From JBFFXF01 sp041569895 (GTDB taxonomy: Bacteria; Planctomycetota; UBA8108; JACQVS01), in assembly GCA_041569895.1 (NCBI GenBank), contig JBFFXF010000030.1, positions 1 through 37,689 of the forward strand: a DNA stretch of 37,689 bases, read 5' to 3'. The notes beneath the pieces were generated by a model. The model was not told the DNA's origin and did not search any database. It worked only from the letters and a program-made list of their open reading frames with translations. Of the stretch, positions 7,027 through 15,129 are shown one piece after another; position 1 is the first letter of the stretch; each line of letters begins with the position of its first letter. A program made the translations under genes and the position numbers.

Positions 7027-8285
7027 AGGAGTACGCGCGATTCCTCTGGCGCTGTTTCCGAATCAGCTTCGTCGGCGACTGGCGCTACTACACCTGGATG
7101 CTCGTTCTCACGGTGATCGCGTTCCTCGGGCTCAACGCGTACTGCAAGCAACTCGTCCACGGTCTCGTGACCACGGGCATGACCGACCAGGTCTCGTGGG
7201 GGCTCTACATCGCCAACTTCACCTTCCTCGTCGGCATGGCGGCGGCGGCCGTCATGCTCGTGATCCCCGTCTACATCTACCGGCGGCGCGAGCTGCATCA
7301 CCTGGTGATCTTCGGCGAGCTGCTGGCGGTGGCGTCGATCATCATGTGCCTGCTGTTCGTCAACGTCGACCTCGGCCGACCCGACCGGTTCATGCACATC
7401 TTCTGGCGCTTCAACTTTCCGATCTCGATGCTGACGTGGGACGTCGTCGCCCTCGGCGGGTACCTGCTGCTGAACATCCACATCTGCGGCTACCTCATCT
7501 ACTGCGACTACATGCGCAGGAAGCCGAGTCCTGCCTTCTACATCCCGTTCGTCTTCGTCGCCATCGCGTGGGCGATCAGCATCCACACGGTGACCGCGTT
7601 CCTCTACGTCGGCCTCGGCGGACGTCCCTTCTGGAACTCGGCCATCATCGCGCCGCGGTTCCTGGCGTCGGCGTTCGCCGCCGGTCCGGCGTTCATCATC
7701 CTGACGCTCCAGGTGATTCGCAAAACGACGCGCTACCACGTGCCGAACGAGGCGCTGGATCTGCTGCGCCACGTCGTCACAGTCGCGCTGACGATCAACA
7801 TGTTCCTGCTCGGCTGCGAGCTCTTCACGGAGTTCTACAGCGATTCGACCCATATCGTCTCGACTCGCTACCTCTACTTCGGTCTCCACGATCACCATGC
7901 GGCCGTGGATTACCATGCGCTCGTGCCGTGGGTCTGGACGGCGGTCGCCTTCAACACCGTCGCCCTGCTCGTGCTCTTCTCGCCGCTGCGGAGGCGGCTC
8001 GCGGCGTTCAACGTCGCCTGCGTCTTGATGATCGTCGGCATCTGGATCGAGAAGGGGATGGGGCTGATCATTCCGGCGTTTGTCCCATCGCCGCTCGGCG
8101 AGATCGTCGAGTACGCGCCGACGGTCAACGAGACGCTCGTCTGTCTCGGGATCTGGGCCTTCGGTCTGCTGATCTACACCATCTTCGTCAGGATCTCGGT
8201 GCCCGTGCTCTCGGGCAGACTCACCGTAGACAGAGAATACGTCCCGGCGGCCACGGAGGAGATGACCGCGTCCGCCCTGCACTGA
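7023..8285 (+). CDS. NrfD/PsrC-like quinol-interacting membrane subunit
   Basis: A 420-residue polytopic protein with about ten hydrophobic helices and no heme motifs, typical of the NrfD/PsrC/DsrP family. These subunits bind quinol or quinone and hand electrons to the partner ferredoxin protein, here encoded immediately upstream with an ATGA overlap. The ATG at 7023 gives a short charged N terminus (MKEYARFLWRCF) before the first helix; a longer upstream frame is only the shadow of the ferredoxin gene. Recognisable features are GLYIANFTFLVGMAAAAVM in helix 2 and VNVDLGRPDRFMHIFW after helix 3. It would be the route by which quinol electrons reach NapA and the octaheme cytochrome, replacing NapC or NapGH, which are absent here. 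Confidence 0.9.
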   Translation: MKEYARFLWRCFRISFVGDWRYYTWMLVLTVIAFLGLNAYCKQLVHGLVTTGMTDQVSWGLYIANFTFLVGMAAAAVMLVIPVYIYRRRELHHLVIFGELLAVASIIMCLLFVNVDLGRPDRFMHIFWRFNFPISMLTWDVVALGGYLLLNIHICGYLIYCDYMRRKPSPAFYIPFVFVAIAWAISIHTVTAFLYVGLGGRPFWNSAIIAPRFLASAFAAGPAFIILTLQVIRKTTRYHVPNEALDLLRHVVTVALTINMFLLGCELFTEFYSDSTHIVSTRYLYFGLHDHHAAVDYHALVPWVWTAVAFNTVALLVLFSPLRRRLAAFNVACVLMIVGIWIEKGMGLIIPAFVPSPLGEIVEYAPTVNETLVCLGIWAFGLLIYTIFVRISVPVLSGRLTVDREYVPAATEEMTASALH

Positions 8286-8297
8286 AAGGAGGAGAGC

Positions 8298-9767
8298 GTG
8301 ACCACCAGAAAGAACTTCATGATCGCCGGCGGGCGCCGGACGCTGGCGGTCGTCGCCGGAGTCGTCGTCGCGAGCATGTCGGCCGAGGTTCGTGCCCAGG
8401 CGATCGGGCTGCCGGAGATGAGCGAGGCAACGATGGAGTGCGTCGAGTGCCACAAGAAGCAGAGCCCGGGCCTCTACCAGCACTGGGGATCGAGCAAGCA
8501 CTATCGCGCCAACGTCGGGTGCTACGAGTGTCACGCGGCCGAGAAGAGCGACCCCGACGCGTACCGCCACTACGACCGGCTGATCGCCACCATCGTCAGT
8601 CCGAGGGACTGCGCTCGCTGCCACCCGAGGGAGGTCAAGGAATTCGCGGAGTCGCACCACTCCAAGGGCGGCCGCATCATCGGATCGCTCGACAACCACC
8701 TCGCCGAGGTCGTCGAGGGCAACTCCTCGTTTCACACCCCCGGGTTCCCCGGAGGCAACTCGGCCGCCGCGGTCAACGGCTGCTGGCAGTGCCACGGCTC
8801 GCAGATCAAGGTGCTCCCGGACGGCAAGCTCGACCCGGCGACGTGGCCCAACTCCGGCATCGGTCGCATCAACCCCGACGGATCCGAGGGCGCCTGCAGC
8901 GCCTGTCACACGCGCCACTCCTTCTCGGCCGCGCAGGCGCGGCATCCCGACACGTGCGGGAAGTGCCACCTCGGTCCGGACCACCCGCAGAAGGAAATCT
9001 ACGAGGAGTCGAAGCACGGCATCCTCTTCTTCGCCAACGTCGACAAGATGAACCTCGCGAACGAGAAGTGGATCGTCGGCGAGGATTACTGGGCGGCGCC
9101 GACCTGCGCGACATGCCACATGTCACAGACGCGGAATCAGCCGGTGACCCACGACATCGGACTCCGCATCAGCTGGAACAACCGCCCGCCGGTGTCGATC
9201 CGCCCGGAGATCGCAGACGCCAAGATGAAGCTCCCCGGAAAGGACATCCCGTGGCAGGTCCGCCGGCAGAACATGAAGGACGTCTGCAGCGCCTGCCACA
9301 ACCAGAACTGGATCGACAACTTCTACATCCAGTACGACGGGCTGATCGCGCTCTACAACGAGAAGTTCGCGAAGCCGGGGTCCGAGCTCTACGAGCTCGC
9401 CAAGCCGCTGCGCGACGTCCCGGTGAGCTTCGCCAACCAGGTCGACTGGTACTGGTGGGAGCTCTGGCACCACGAGGGTCGGCGCGCGCGCCACGGGGCG
9501 TCGATGATGGCGCCGGACTACACCCACTGGCACGGGACGTACGACGTCGCCAAGACCTTCTACACGCACTACGTCCCGGAGCTCCGCAAGCTGATCGACA
9601 AGGGGTTGAAGGACCCCGCGAAGGCCGCCGCTGCCGGGAAGCTCGCGGAGAAGCTCGACCAGGTCCTCAACTCGGACGACCACAAGTGGTTCCTCGGCAA
9701 GATGGACCCCGCCGAGGCGGCGCGCCGCAAGCAGGCCGCCGAGGAGTTCAAGGAGCGGTACAAGTGA
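8298..9767 (+). CDS. Octaheme cytochrome c of the hydroxylamine oxidoreductase (HAO) family
   Basis: A 489-residue exported cytochrome with eight CxxCH sites, at 48, 75, 105, 162, 200, 220, 270 and 330. The N terminus to about residue 34 is a signal peptide. The region after the last heme, with YNEKFAKP, ELWHHEGRRARHG, PDYTHWHGTYDVAK and FYTHY, is the HAO-family C-terminal helical part. The GTG start at 8298 is supported by AAAGGAGG (8286-8293) five bases upstream. No CxxCK site is present, unlike NrfA or most octaheme nitrite reductases. HAO-type enzymes either oxidise hydroxylamine or hydrazine, when a tyrosine is cross-linked to the catalytic heme, or reduce nitrite or hydroxylamine when it is missing. 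Its place beside NapA and NapD favours the reductive direction, but this is inference. Confidence 0.88.
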   Translation: MTTRKNFMIAGGRRTLAVVAGVVVASMSAEVRAQAIGLPEMSEATMECVECHKKQSPGLYQHWGSSKHYRANVGCYECHAAEKSDPDAYRHYDRLIATIVSPRDCARCHPREVKEFAESHHSKGGRIIGSLDNHLAEVVEGNSSFHTPGFPGGNSAAAVNGCWQCHGSQIKVLPDGKLDPATWPNSGIGRINPDGSEGACSACHTRHSFSAAQARHPDTCGKCHLGPDHPQKEIYEESKHGILFFANVDKMNLANEKWIVGEDYWAAPTCATCHMSQTRNQPVTHDIGLRISWNNRPPVSIRPEIADAKMKLPGKDIPWQVRRQNMKDVCSACHNQNWIDNFYIQYDGLIALYNEKFAKPGSELYELAKPLRDVPVSFANQVDWYWWELWHHEGRRARHGASMMAPDYTHWHGTYDVAKTFYTHYVPELRKLIDKGLKDPAKAAAAGKLAEKLDQVLNSDDHKWFLGKMDPAEAARRKQAAEEFKERYK

Positions 9768-10270
9768 GCGGCCCCGAGGCCGCCATGGCCGAGAAGCCGA
9801 CGAAGCCGAAGCTCACCGAGGAGGATGGCCGCAAGGCGCTCCTCGATCACGTCATCGACCGCGCGCTGCTGGCGCGCGACCGCCACGGCGCGGTGATCGA
9901 CGAGTCCGCGATCCGCGCCATGCTCGAGGACCGCGAGGTCGTGCGGTACCCGGTGACCATCGTCTTCGATGCGGCCGCCCTCGAGCCCGGCGAGTTCGCG
10001 TGGGCGGAGCAGGCGGGGGAGCGTCCATCGGACGGCTTCCGCCTGCACGTCCACCCGCGCTACGCCGGGCGCGCGGATGCGCTGCCGCTTCTGGTCGCCT
10101 ACCACCTCGTCCGGGTCAACTACGGCGAGATCGCCACGCGCGAGGAGGCCGAGGTCTTCGGCGCGACGCTCCTCGGCATGGAGGTGAACGACTACTACGC
10201 GGCGATCTGCCGCCTCGCCGACGAGCTGGTCGAGGGAGGCGGCGGCTGCGCCGCGGGAGGCGGGAGATGA
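9764..10270 (+). CDS. Protein of unknown function within the nitrate reductase operon
   Basis: A 168-residue soluble protein that I do not recognise. It has no signal peptide, membrane helix or heme site, so it should be cytoplasmic. The GTG start at 9764 overlaps the upstream TGA and has AAGGAG (9750-9755) eight bases before it; an ATG at 9785 is the alternative. The sequence is acidic and mainly helical, with VRYPVTIVFDAAALEPGEF and DALPLLVAYHLVRVNYGEIA as the most structured parts. It ends in a glycine-rich tail with one cysteine (GGGGCAAGGGR). The stop overlaps the napD start by four bases. Cytoplasmic location, coupling to napD and lack of cofactors suggest an assembly or maturation factor for NapA or the octaheme cytochrome; this is inference. 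Confidence 0.8.
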   Translation: MSGPEAAMAEKPTKPKLTEEDGRKALLDHVIDRALLARDRHGAVIDESAIRAMLEDREVVRYPVTIVFDAAALEPGEFAWAEQAGERPSDGFRLHVHPRYAGRADALPLLVAYHLVRVNYGEIATREEAEVFGATLLGMEVNDYYAAICRLADELVEGGGGCAAGGGR

Positions 10271-10557
10271 CGGTCGTCGGAGCGTACGCTCGGATCGACC
10301 CGGCGAGTCACCGATCGGTGCGTGCCCGGCTCGGGGCCATCGAGGGGATCGAGCTGTTCTCCCTCGACGATGCCGGCAAGGTCGGACTGGTGATCGAGGC
10401 GAGGGACCTGGATGACGCCCGCGCCCGTCTGCTCGCCATCGCGGGAGACGTCGACGGCGTGCTCGGCGTGTGGCCGATCTCCGTGCACCTGGAGGGCGGC
10501 GACCAGACCGCGCCGGGCGAGAAGAACCAAGAGAATCGAACGAGTCTGGAGGCGTGA
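10267..10557 (+). CDS. napD: NapD-like chaperone of periplasmic nitrate reductase
   Basis: A 96-residue protein with the ferredoxin-like fold pattern of NapD: a first strand VVGAYARID, the helix/strand segment EGIELFSLDDAGKVGLVIEA and the closing GVLGVWPISVHLE. NapD binds the Tat leader of NapA in the cytoplasm and holds it back from export until the Mo cofactor and the iron-sulfur cluster are inserted. It starts inside the stop of the preceding gene and ends four bases before napA, the usual order for this chaperone. The last 20 residues are polar and probably disordered. Confidence 0.88.
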   Translation: MTVVGAYARIDPASHRSVRARLGAIEGIELFSLDDAGKVGLVIEARDLDDARARLLAIAGDVDGVLGVWPISVHLEGGDQTAPGEKNQENRTSLEA

Positions 10558-10561
10558 GCGA

Positions 10562-12877
10562 ATGGATGCTTCCCGTCGTGATTTCATCAAGGCCTCGGCG
10601 ATGGCGGCCGTGTCGGCCGTCGCCGGGGGGGCGATCGGTGGCGGTCTCCTGGCGGCGCCCCGGGAGATCGAATGGGTGAAGTCGGTCTGTCGCTTCTGCG
10701 GCACCGGCTGCGGCGTGATGCTGGGCGTCAGCGACCGACGGCTCGTGTCGCTGCGCGGCGACCCGGAACACCCGACGACGAAGGGCCTCGTCTGCGCGAA
10801 GGCGCTCTTCCTGCCGAAGATCGTCCGTTCGTCGGACAGGCTGACGCATCCCCTGATTCGCCGGGACGGCGAGCTCGTCCGCGCGAGCTGGGACGAGGCG
10901 ATGGACCTCCTCGCCGATCGCTTCGCGGAGGCGATCGAGAATCACGGGCCCGACAGCGTCGCCTACTACGGATCCGGCCAGGCGCTCTCGGAGGAGAGCT
11001 ACCTCGCCAACCGGCTCTTCAAGGGGGGCATCGGCACGAACAACGTCGAGGGCAACCCGAGACTCTGCATGGCGAGCGCGGTCGGCGGCTACGTGACGAC
11101 CTTCGGCAAGGACGAGCCGATGGGGTGCTACGACGACATCGAGCACGCCCGCGTCTTCTTCCTCATCGGATCGAACACGGCCGAGTGCCATCCCGTGATT
11201 TTCGACCAGATCCTCGCGCGCAAGCAGGCACGTCGCGACGTGCTGGTGATCGTGCTCGATCCGCGCAAGAGTCCCGTGAAGACCATCGCCGATGTCCACC
11301 TCGACCCCGTGCCCGGATACGACCTCGCGGTGATGCACGCCATGGCTCACGTGATCATCAGCGAGAACCGGCACGACGAGGAGTTCATCCGGCGTCACGT
11401 GCGGTTCAGGGCGATGCAAGACGGCGCTGCGGTCGACGTGAGCTTCGACGACTACGTCCGGTTCCTCGAGCAATTCACGCCGGAGAAGGCCGAGCTGATC
11501 TCGGGAGTCTCCGCGGACTCGATTCGGGAGGCGGCGCGGCTCTTCGCGCTCGGCCCGACGACGTCCTTCTGGACGATGGGGTTGAACCAGCGCGTCACGG
11601 GGGTCTGGGCGAACAACCTCGTCCACAACCTGCACCTGATCACGGGGAACATCGGCAAGCCCGGAGCCACGCCCTTCTCGCTCACGGGCCAGCCGAACGC
11701 GTGCGGCGGGGTGCGAGATACGGGCTCGCTGTGCCATATCCTTCCCTACGGACGCGTGGTCGGAAACGCGGACCATCGGGGCGAGATGGAGAAGCTCTGG
11801 GGGGCGCGCCCCGGCGCCATCAAGCCGGAGCCGGGGCTCGACACGATCGAGATGTTCCGCGCGCTCGGCGAGGACCGTATCAAGGCGATGCTCATCCTGA
11901 CGACCAATCCCGGCCAGTCTCTGCCGAACCTCTCGCCGTATCGTGACGCGATGGGGGCGGATCGACGGGGAAAGCCCTTCATCGCCGTGATCGACTCCTA
12001 CCCGACGCGGACCACGGAGCTCGCCGACCTCGTGCTGCCGGCGGCGATGTGGACGGAGAAGAGCGGCGTCTTCGGCATGTCGGAGCGCCGTTACCAGTAC
12101 CAGCCGAAGATCAGCGATCCGCCGGGCGAGGCGCGGCCGGACCTCGACGTGCTGCTGGATTTCGCGGCGCGTCTCGAGAAGCGCGGCGTCGTGCCGCGAG
12201 GATACGTCTCCTCGAGGCTGCGGACGGCCGACGAGATCTGGGATGAGATGCGGCTCGCGTCGAGGGACACGGCGTACGACTTCATGGGCATCACTCGCGC
12301 GCGACTGAAGGCGGAGCGGGGCATTCGCTGGCCGGCGCCGACCGAGGAGCACCCGGGCACGGCCCGGCGTTTCGTCAAGGGAGAGGATCCGCTGCTCGAC
12401 CGCGGCCCCTACGCCGACAACAGCCTGTCGCCCGGAGACGTGAAGTTCTACGCCGCGCCCGGCGGCCGGGCGATCGTCTGGCTGAGGCCCGCGAACCCGC
12501 CCGCCGAGCCGACCGACGACGAGTATCCCTTCGTGCTGTCGACCGGCCGGGTCCTGGAGCACTGGCACACGGGAACGATGACGATGAAGGCCGAGGAGCT
12601 GCGGCTCGCCTACCCGGAGTGCTTCGCGGAGATCAACCCGGTCGACGCCCGGAGGCTCGGCCTGAGAAGCGGCGACAGGGTGCGGATCACGTCGCGGCGA
12701 GGCGAGATCGTCGTCAGGGCGCGGGTCGTCGACATGCCGCGTGCCGGGATGGTCTTCGTGCCGATGCACTTCGAGGAGACCGACGCGCTGGTGAACCGCG
12801 TGACCATCGACGCGTACGATCCTGGCTCGAAGCAGCCGGAGTTCAAGGTGTGCGCCGTGAAACTGGCCCGGGCGTGA
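10562..12877 (+). CDS. napA: Periplasmic nitrate reductase catalytic subunit NapA
   Basis: A 771-residue Mo-bisMGD enzyme that reduces nitrate to nitrite in the periplasm. The Tat leader has SRRDFIKA at residues 4-11. One [4Fe-4S] cluster is bound by C43, C46, C50 and C78. The Mo ligand is C169 in NPRLCMASAV, followed by the NapA signature GKDEPMGCYDDIEHA. Further support comes from WANNLVHNLHLITGNIGKPGATPFSLTGQPNACGG and the C-terminal molybdopterin-dinucleotide domain from about residue 650 (VLSTGRVLEHWHTGTMT). The length is close to the monomeric NapA of Desulfovibrio and shorter than the E. coli enzyme. It follows napD and precedes a NapB-like cytochrome. The assignment as nitrate reductase rather than formate dehydrogenase or arsenate reductase rests on these motifs and on NapD. 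Confidence 0.93.
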   Translation: MDASRRDFIKASAMAAVSAVAGGAIGGGLLAAPREIEWVKSVCRFCGTGCGVMLGVSDRRLVSLRGDPEHPTTKGLVCAKALFLPKIVRSSDRLTHPLIRRDGELVRASWDEAMDLLADRFAEAIENHGPDSVAYYGSGQALSEESYLANRLFKGGIGTNNVEGNPRLCMASAVGGYVTTFGKDEPMGCYDDIEHARVFFLIGSNTAECHPVIFDQILARKQARRDVLVIVLDPRKSPVKTIADVHLDPVPGYDLAVMHAMAHVIISENRHDEEFIRRHVRFRAMQDGAAVDVSFDDYVRFLEQFTPEKAELISGVSADSIREAARLFALGPTTSFWTMGLNQRVTGVWANNLVHNLHLITGNIGKPGATPFSLTGQPNACGGVRDTGSLCHILPYGRVVGNADHRGEMEKLWGARPGAIKPEPGLDTIEMFRALGEDRIKAMLILTTNPGQSLPNLSPYRDAMGADRRGKPFIAVIDSYPTRTTELADLVLPAAMWTEKSGVFGMSERRYQYQPKISDPPGEARPDLDVLLDFAARLEKRGVVPRGYVSSRLRTADEIWDEMRLASRDTAYDFMGITRARLKAERGIRWPAPTEEHPGTARRFVKGEDPLLDRGPYADNSLSPGDVKFYAAPGGRAIVWLRPANPPAEPTDDEYPFVLSTGRVLEHWHTGTMTMKAEELRLAYPECFAEINPVDARRLGLRSGDRVRITSRRGEIVVRARVVDMPRAGMVFVPMHFEETDALVNRVTIDAYDPGSKQPEFKVCAVKLARA

Positions 12878-12890
12878 GGGAGGAGGAACG

Positions 12891-13547
12891 ATGGGAAGCG
12901 TCTTGACCGTCCGTCCCGGCTTGCCCGCCGCTCTCGCTCTCGTCGTCTCGGTCGGTCTCACCTCGTGTCGTTGGAACGGCGGAGAGGGTGTCGAGGTGGA
13001 GGCAGCTCACGAGACGATCACGACGGTCGGGGCGGCCGCCGACGACACCGTGTCGCGTTCGCCCGGCGGGCCTCCGGCTCCCGGGCCGTTGACCGCCTCC
13101 CTGGACGAGAACGGCTTCGCGGAGAATGCCTTCCCGCCGACGATGCCCGACACGGAGTGGCACCGCGCGGGTTGGGTCAAGGACGACTGCATGCGTTGCC
13201 ACGAGACGGGAGTCGATCGCGCGCCACGCGTCGAGCACCGCGGGCTGCCTTCCATCCTCCTCGAGGCGAAGTGCCGAACTTGTCACGTCCTGATCCCGGG
13301 GCAGAAGCCGCGCGGCGCCAAGTCGGAGGAAGACGGCCGTTTCGCGCCCGGGGCGTTCCCGCCGCCGATCCCGAATTCCGGGTCGCACGTGTCGACCTGG
13401 ACACGCGACGACTGCTTGCTCTGCCACGACAGTGGCATCAAGGGCGCGCCGGTCGTCCGCCACGAGGGACTGCCGGAGATCCTCATGCGGGCGAAGTGCC
13501 GCACCTGTCACGTGCAGGTGCGAGCCATCGAGTCGGACGGCATCTGA
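12891..13547 (+). CDS. Duplicated NapB-like tetraheme cytochrome c lipoprotein
   Basis: A 218-residue lipoprotein with lipobox LTSC (C26). After a low-complexity spacer it holds two similar segments of about 56 residues, at 79-134 and 154-209. Each has an AFPP-type start, a tryptophan followed by a K/R-DDC heme site (100-104, 175-179), G-x-APxVxHxGLP and a final AKCRTCHV heme site (128-132, 203-207). This is the two-heme pattern of NapB, present twice. NapB normally passes electrons to NapA, so this is probably a four-heme version tethered to a membrane. AGGAGG at 12881-12886 precedes the ATG. It is the last gene of the operon, 13 bases after napA. No separate single-copy napB is present in the window. 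Confidence 0.82.
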   Translation: MGSVLTVRPGLPAALALVVSVGLTSCRWNGGEGVEVEAAHETITTVGAAADDTVSRSPGGPPAPGPLTASLDENGFAENAFPPTMPDTEWHRAGWVKDDCMRCHETGVDRAPRVEHRGLPSILLEAKCRTCHVLIPGQKPRGAKSEEDGRFAPGAFPPPIPNSGSHVSTWTRDDCLLCHDSGIKGAPVVRHEGLPEILMRAKCRTCHVQVRAIESDGI

Positions 13548-13606
13548 GACGTGCTCTCCCTCGGCTTCCGTGACCGCGCCCGCTGAGTGCTGGCGTTGAC
13601 CAGAAG

Positions 13607-13632
13607 TCCGTCGCCAGGCCTCCGGCGACGGA
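13607..13632 (+). terminator. Candidate terminator hairpin after the nap operon
   Basis: A perfect 9-base stem TCCGTCGCC / GGCGACGGA with an eight-base loop lies 59 bases after the stop of the last operon gene. There is no T-run after it, so it is either a weak intrinsic terminator or an RNA-stabilising hairpin. Confidence 0.4.
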
Positions 13633-13654
13633 GGACTCTACGAATCCGGCCGTC

Positions 13655-13681
13655 GTGGGGTACAGTGTAAGGCAACCCCAC
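13655..13681. promoter_or_regulatory. Inverted repeat upstream of the hydrolase gene
   Basis: GTGGGGT at 13655-13661 and ACCCCAC at 13675-13681 are perfectly complementary and separated by 13 bases. They lie about 55 bases before the ATG at 13735, a position fitting an operator or a leader hairpin. The interval 13548-13734 holds no gene. Confidence 0.3.
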
Positions 13682-13734
13682 AGGCCGCGGTGGCCGCGCC
13701 GTGAGAGATCGGGGCGATCCGGGAGGTCCGAGTA

Positions 13735-15129
13735 ATGAGCGCACCACGTCATTCCGCCCTGCTGCTGATCGTCGCGCTCTGCCCGACGACGGCGTTGCTT
13801 CCCGCGGACCCCGAGGAGCGCAAGCCGATCGCCGGCGCGCGGCCCTCGGTGGTCTACCGGTGGAAGAGCAAGAACGATCTCCGTTACACATGGGTCCTGC
13901 CGAAGACCTACGGCAAGGGCGCGGGGACGAGTCTGACCGTCATCCTCCACGGCACGGGGCTCGACTACCGCTGGGGCCACGCCAACCACCCCGTCGGTGT
14001 CTTCCGTCCGAACGACGTCGTGGTGTCGGTCGACGGCACGTCGCCGGGCGCGAACGGCTCGCGGCTCTTTCTCGGGCAGCGGGGTGACGCCGAGGCGTTC
14101 CGCGATTTCCTGCGCGAGATGCGCGAGACCTTCGAGGTCGAGAGAGTCTTCCTCTACGGCCACAGCCAGGGCGGCTTCTTCGTCGTCTACTTTGCCGGCG
14201 AGTTTCCCGACGAGGTCGACGGCGTCGTCGCGCACGCCTCGGGCGCCTGGAACTGGTCGAAGACCGGCAAGCCGGTGCATCGAGTCGCGATCGCCTTCAT
14301 GCACGGGACGAGCGACCCGGTCGTCCCGTACCGGCAGAGCGTCGGGGCCCGCGACGTGTACGTGCGCAAGGAGTTCCCGCTCGTTCACCTTCGGCGACTC
14401 GCGCGGTACAACCACTGGCCGAACGCCGTGCGCGCCGGCGAGGTGCTCGCCTGGTGCGAGGGCATGACGACGGACCGGCCGGACGTCGCGCTGAACGCCG
14501 TCCGTGACATGCTCGCGAAGAAGCCGCCGGACGAGTACTCGTGGGAGACCACCGTCGATTACGCCGGCGCCCGCGCCGTGCTCCGGCGTTTCGAGGGCGC
14601 CGGTCCGCGGCCCTTCCCCAAACTGCCGCGGTCGATCGTCTCGGCAGCGCGGCGCGAGATCTCGCGCATCGAAAAGGAGGGCCAGAAGCACGCGAAGGCG
14701 CTCGGCCGCTCTCTCGGCAGGAGCAAGCCGCTGCGTCTCGACGGACGGCCCTGGCTCGGGCACCTGGTCTCGATCCGCGAGGACTTCCGCGGCGTCGAGT
14801 CCGTCGAGAAGGTCATCAGGGCCACCGGATTCGACGAGCTGGCGCAGAAGCACTCCGTCGCCGCCGGGCGCATCCTCGAGGCGTGGTACGCCGACGAGGC
14901 GCCGCCGGCCGACGTCTACCGCGCCGTGGTTCGCGAGCTACCATCGGCGTTTCTCTGCGAGGAGTTCCCGCCGTCTCTCGCCGAGAAGATGAAGGAGTGG
15001 CACGGCGCGGCGGCCTCGCACGGATTGTCGCGGGAGGACGTCGCCGCCTACCGCGCCGTCGAGGCGTGGAAGACCGGGTGGGACACCGGTCTCGACGCGT
15101 ACCGCGCCATCTGGAAGGCCTGGAAGTGA
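13735..15129 (+). CDS. Secreted alpha/beta hydrolase (esterase-like)
   Basis: A 464-residue exported protein with signal peptide at about 1-22. Residues 50-240 form an alpha/beta-hydrolase core related to esterase/feruloyl-esterase and polyhydroxybutyrate-depolymerase types: oxyanion region LHGTGLDYRWGHANHP, nucleophile S144 in GHSQGG, acid D194 in HGTSDPVVPY and histidine H227 in YNHWPN. The triad is complete. The C-terminal 200 residues are helical and charged, with no recognised domain. GGGAGGT lies upstream of the ATG. The stop overlaps the GTG start of the next gene by four bases. The substrate is unknown; an ester in the periplasm or outside the cell is likely. Confidence 0.82.
   Translation: MSAPRHSALLLIVALCPTTALLPADPEERKPIAGARPSVVYRWKSKNDLRYTWVLPKTYGKGAGTSLTVILHGTGLDYRWGHANHPVGVFRPNDVVVSVDGTSPGANGSRLFLGQRGDAEAFRDFLREMRETFEVERVFLYGHSQGGFFVVYFAGEFPDEVDGVVAHASGAWNWSKTGKPVHRVAIAFMHGTSDPVVPYRQSVGARDVYVRKEFPLVHLRRLARYNHWPNAVRAGEVLAWCEGMTTDRPDVALNAVRDMLAKKPPDEYSWETTVDYAGARAVLRRFEGAGPRPFPKLPRSIVSAARREISRIEKEGQKHAKALGRSLGRSKPLRLDGRPWLGHLVSIREDFRGVESVEKVIRATGFDELAQKHSVAAGRILEAWYADEAPPADVYRAVVRELPSAFLCEEFPPSLAEKMKEWHGAAASHGLSREDVAAYRAVEAWKTGWDTGLDAYRAIWKAWK

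Noticed and set aside
5301..8285. Alternative complex III or DsrMKJOP complex
   Set aside because: The tetraheme/ferredoxin/NrfD trio resembles parts of both, but the remaining subunits (ActB fusion, ActDEF, DsrMK) are missing and the operon continues into NapD and NapA.
8298..9767. Pentaheme NrfA-type or octaheme nitrite reductase (ONR/Otr)
   Set aside because: There are eight CxxCH sites and no CxxCK, and the C-terminal motifs are of the HAO family.
9569..12961. A 1130-codon minus-strand open frame opposite napA and napD
   Set aside because: The translation is Arg/Asp/Val-rich with no domain, while the plus strand encodes NapD and NapA with complete cofactor ligands.
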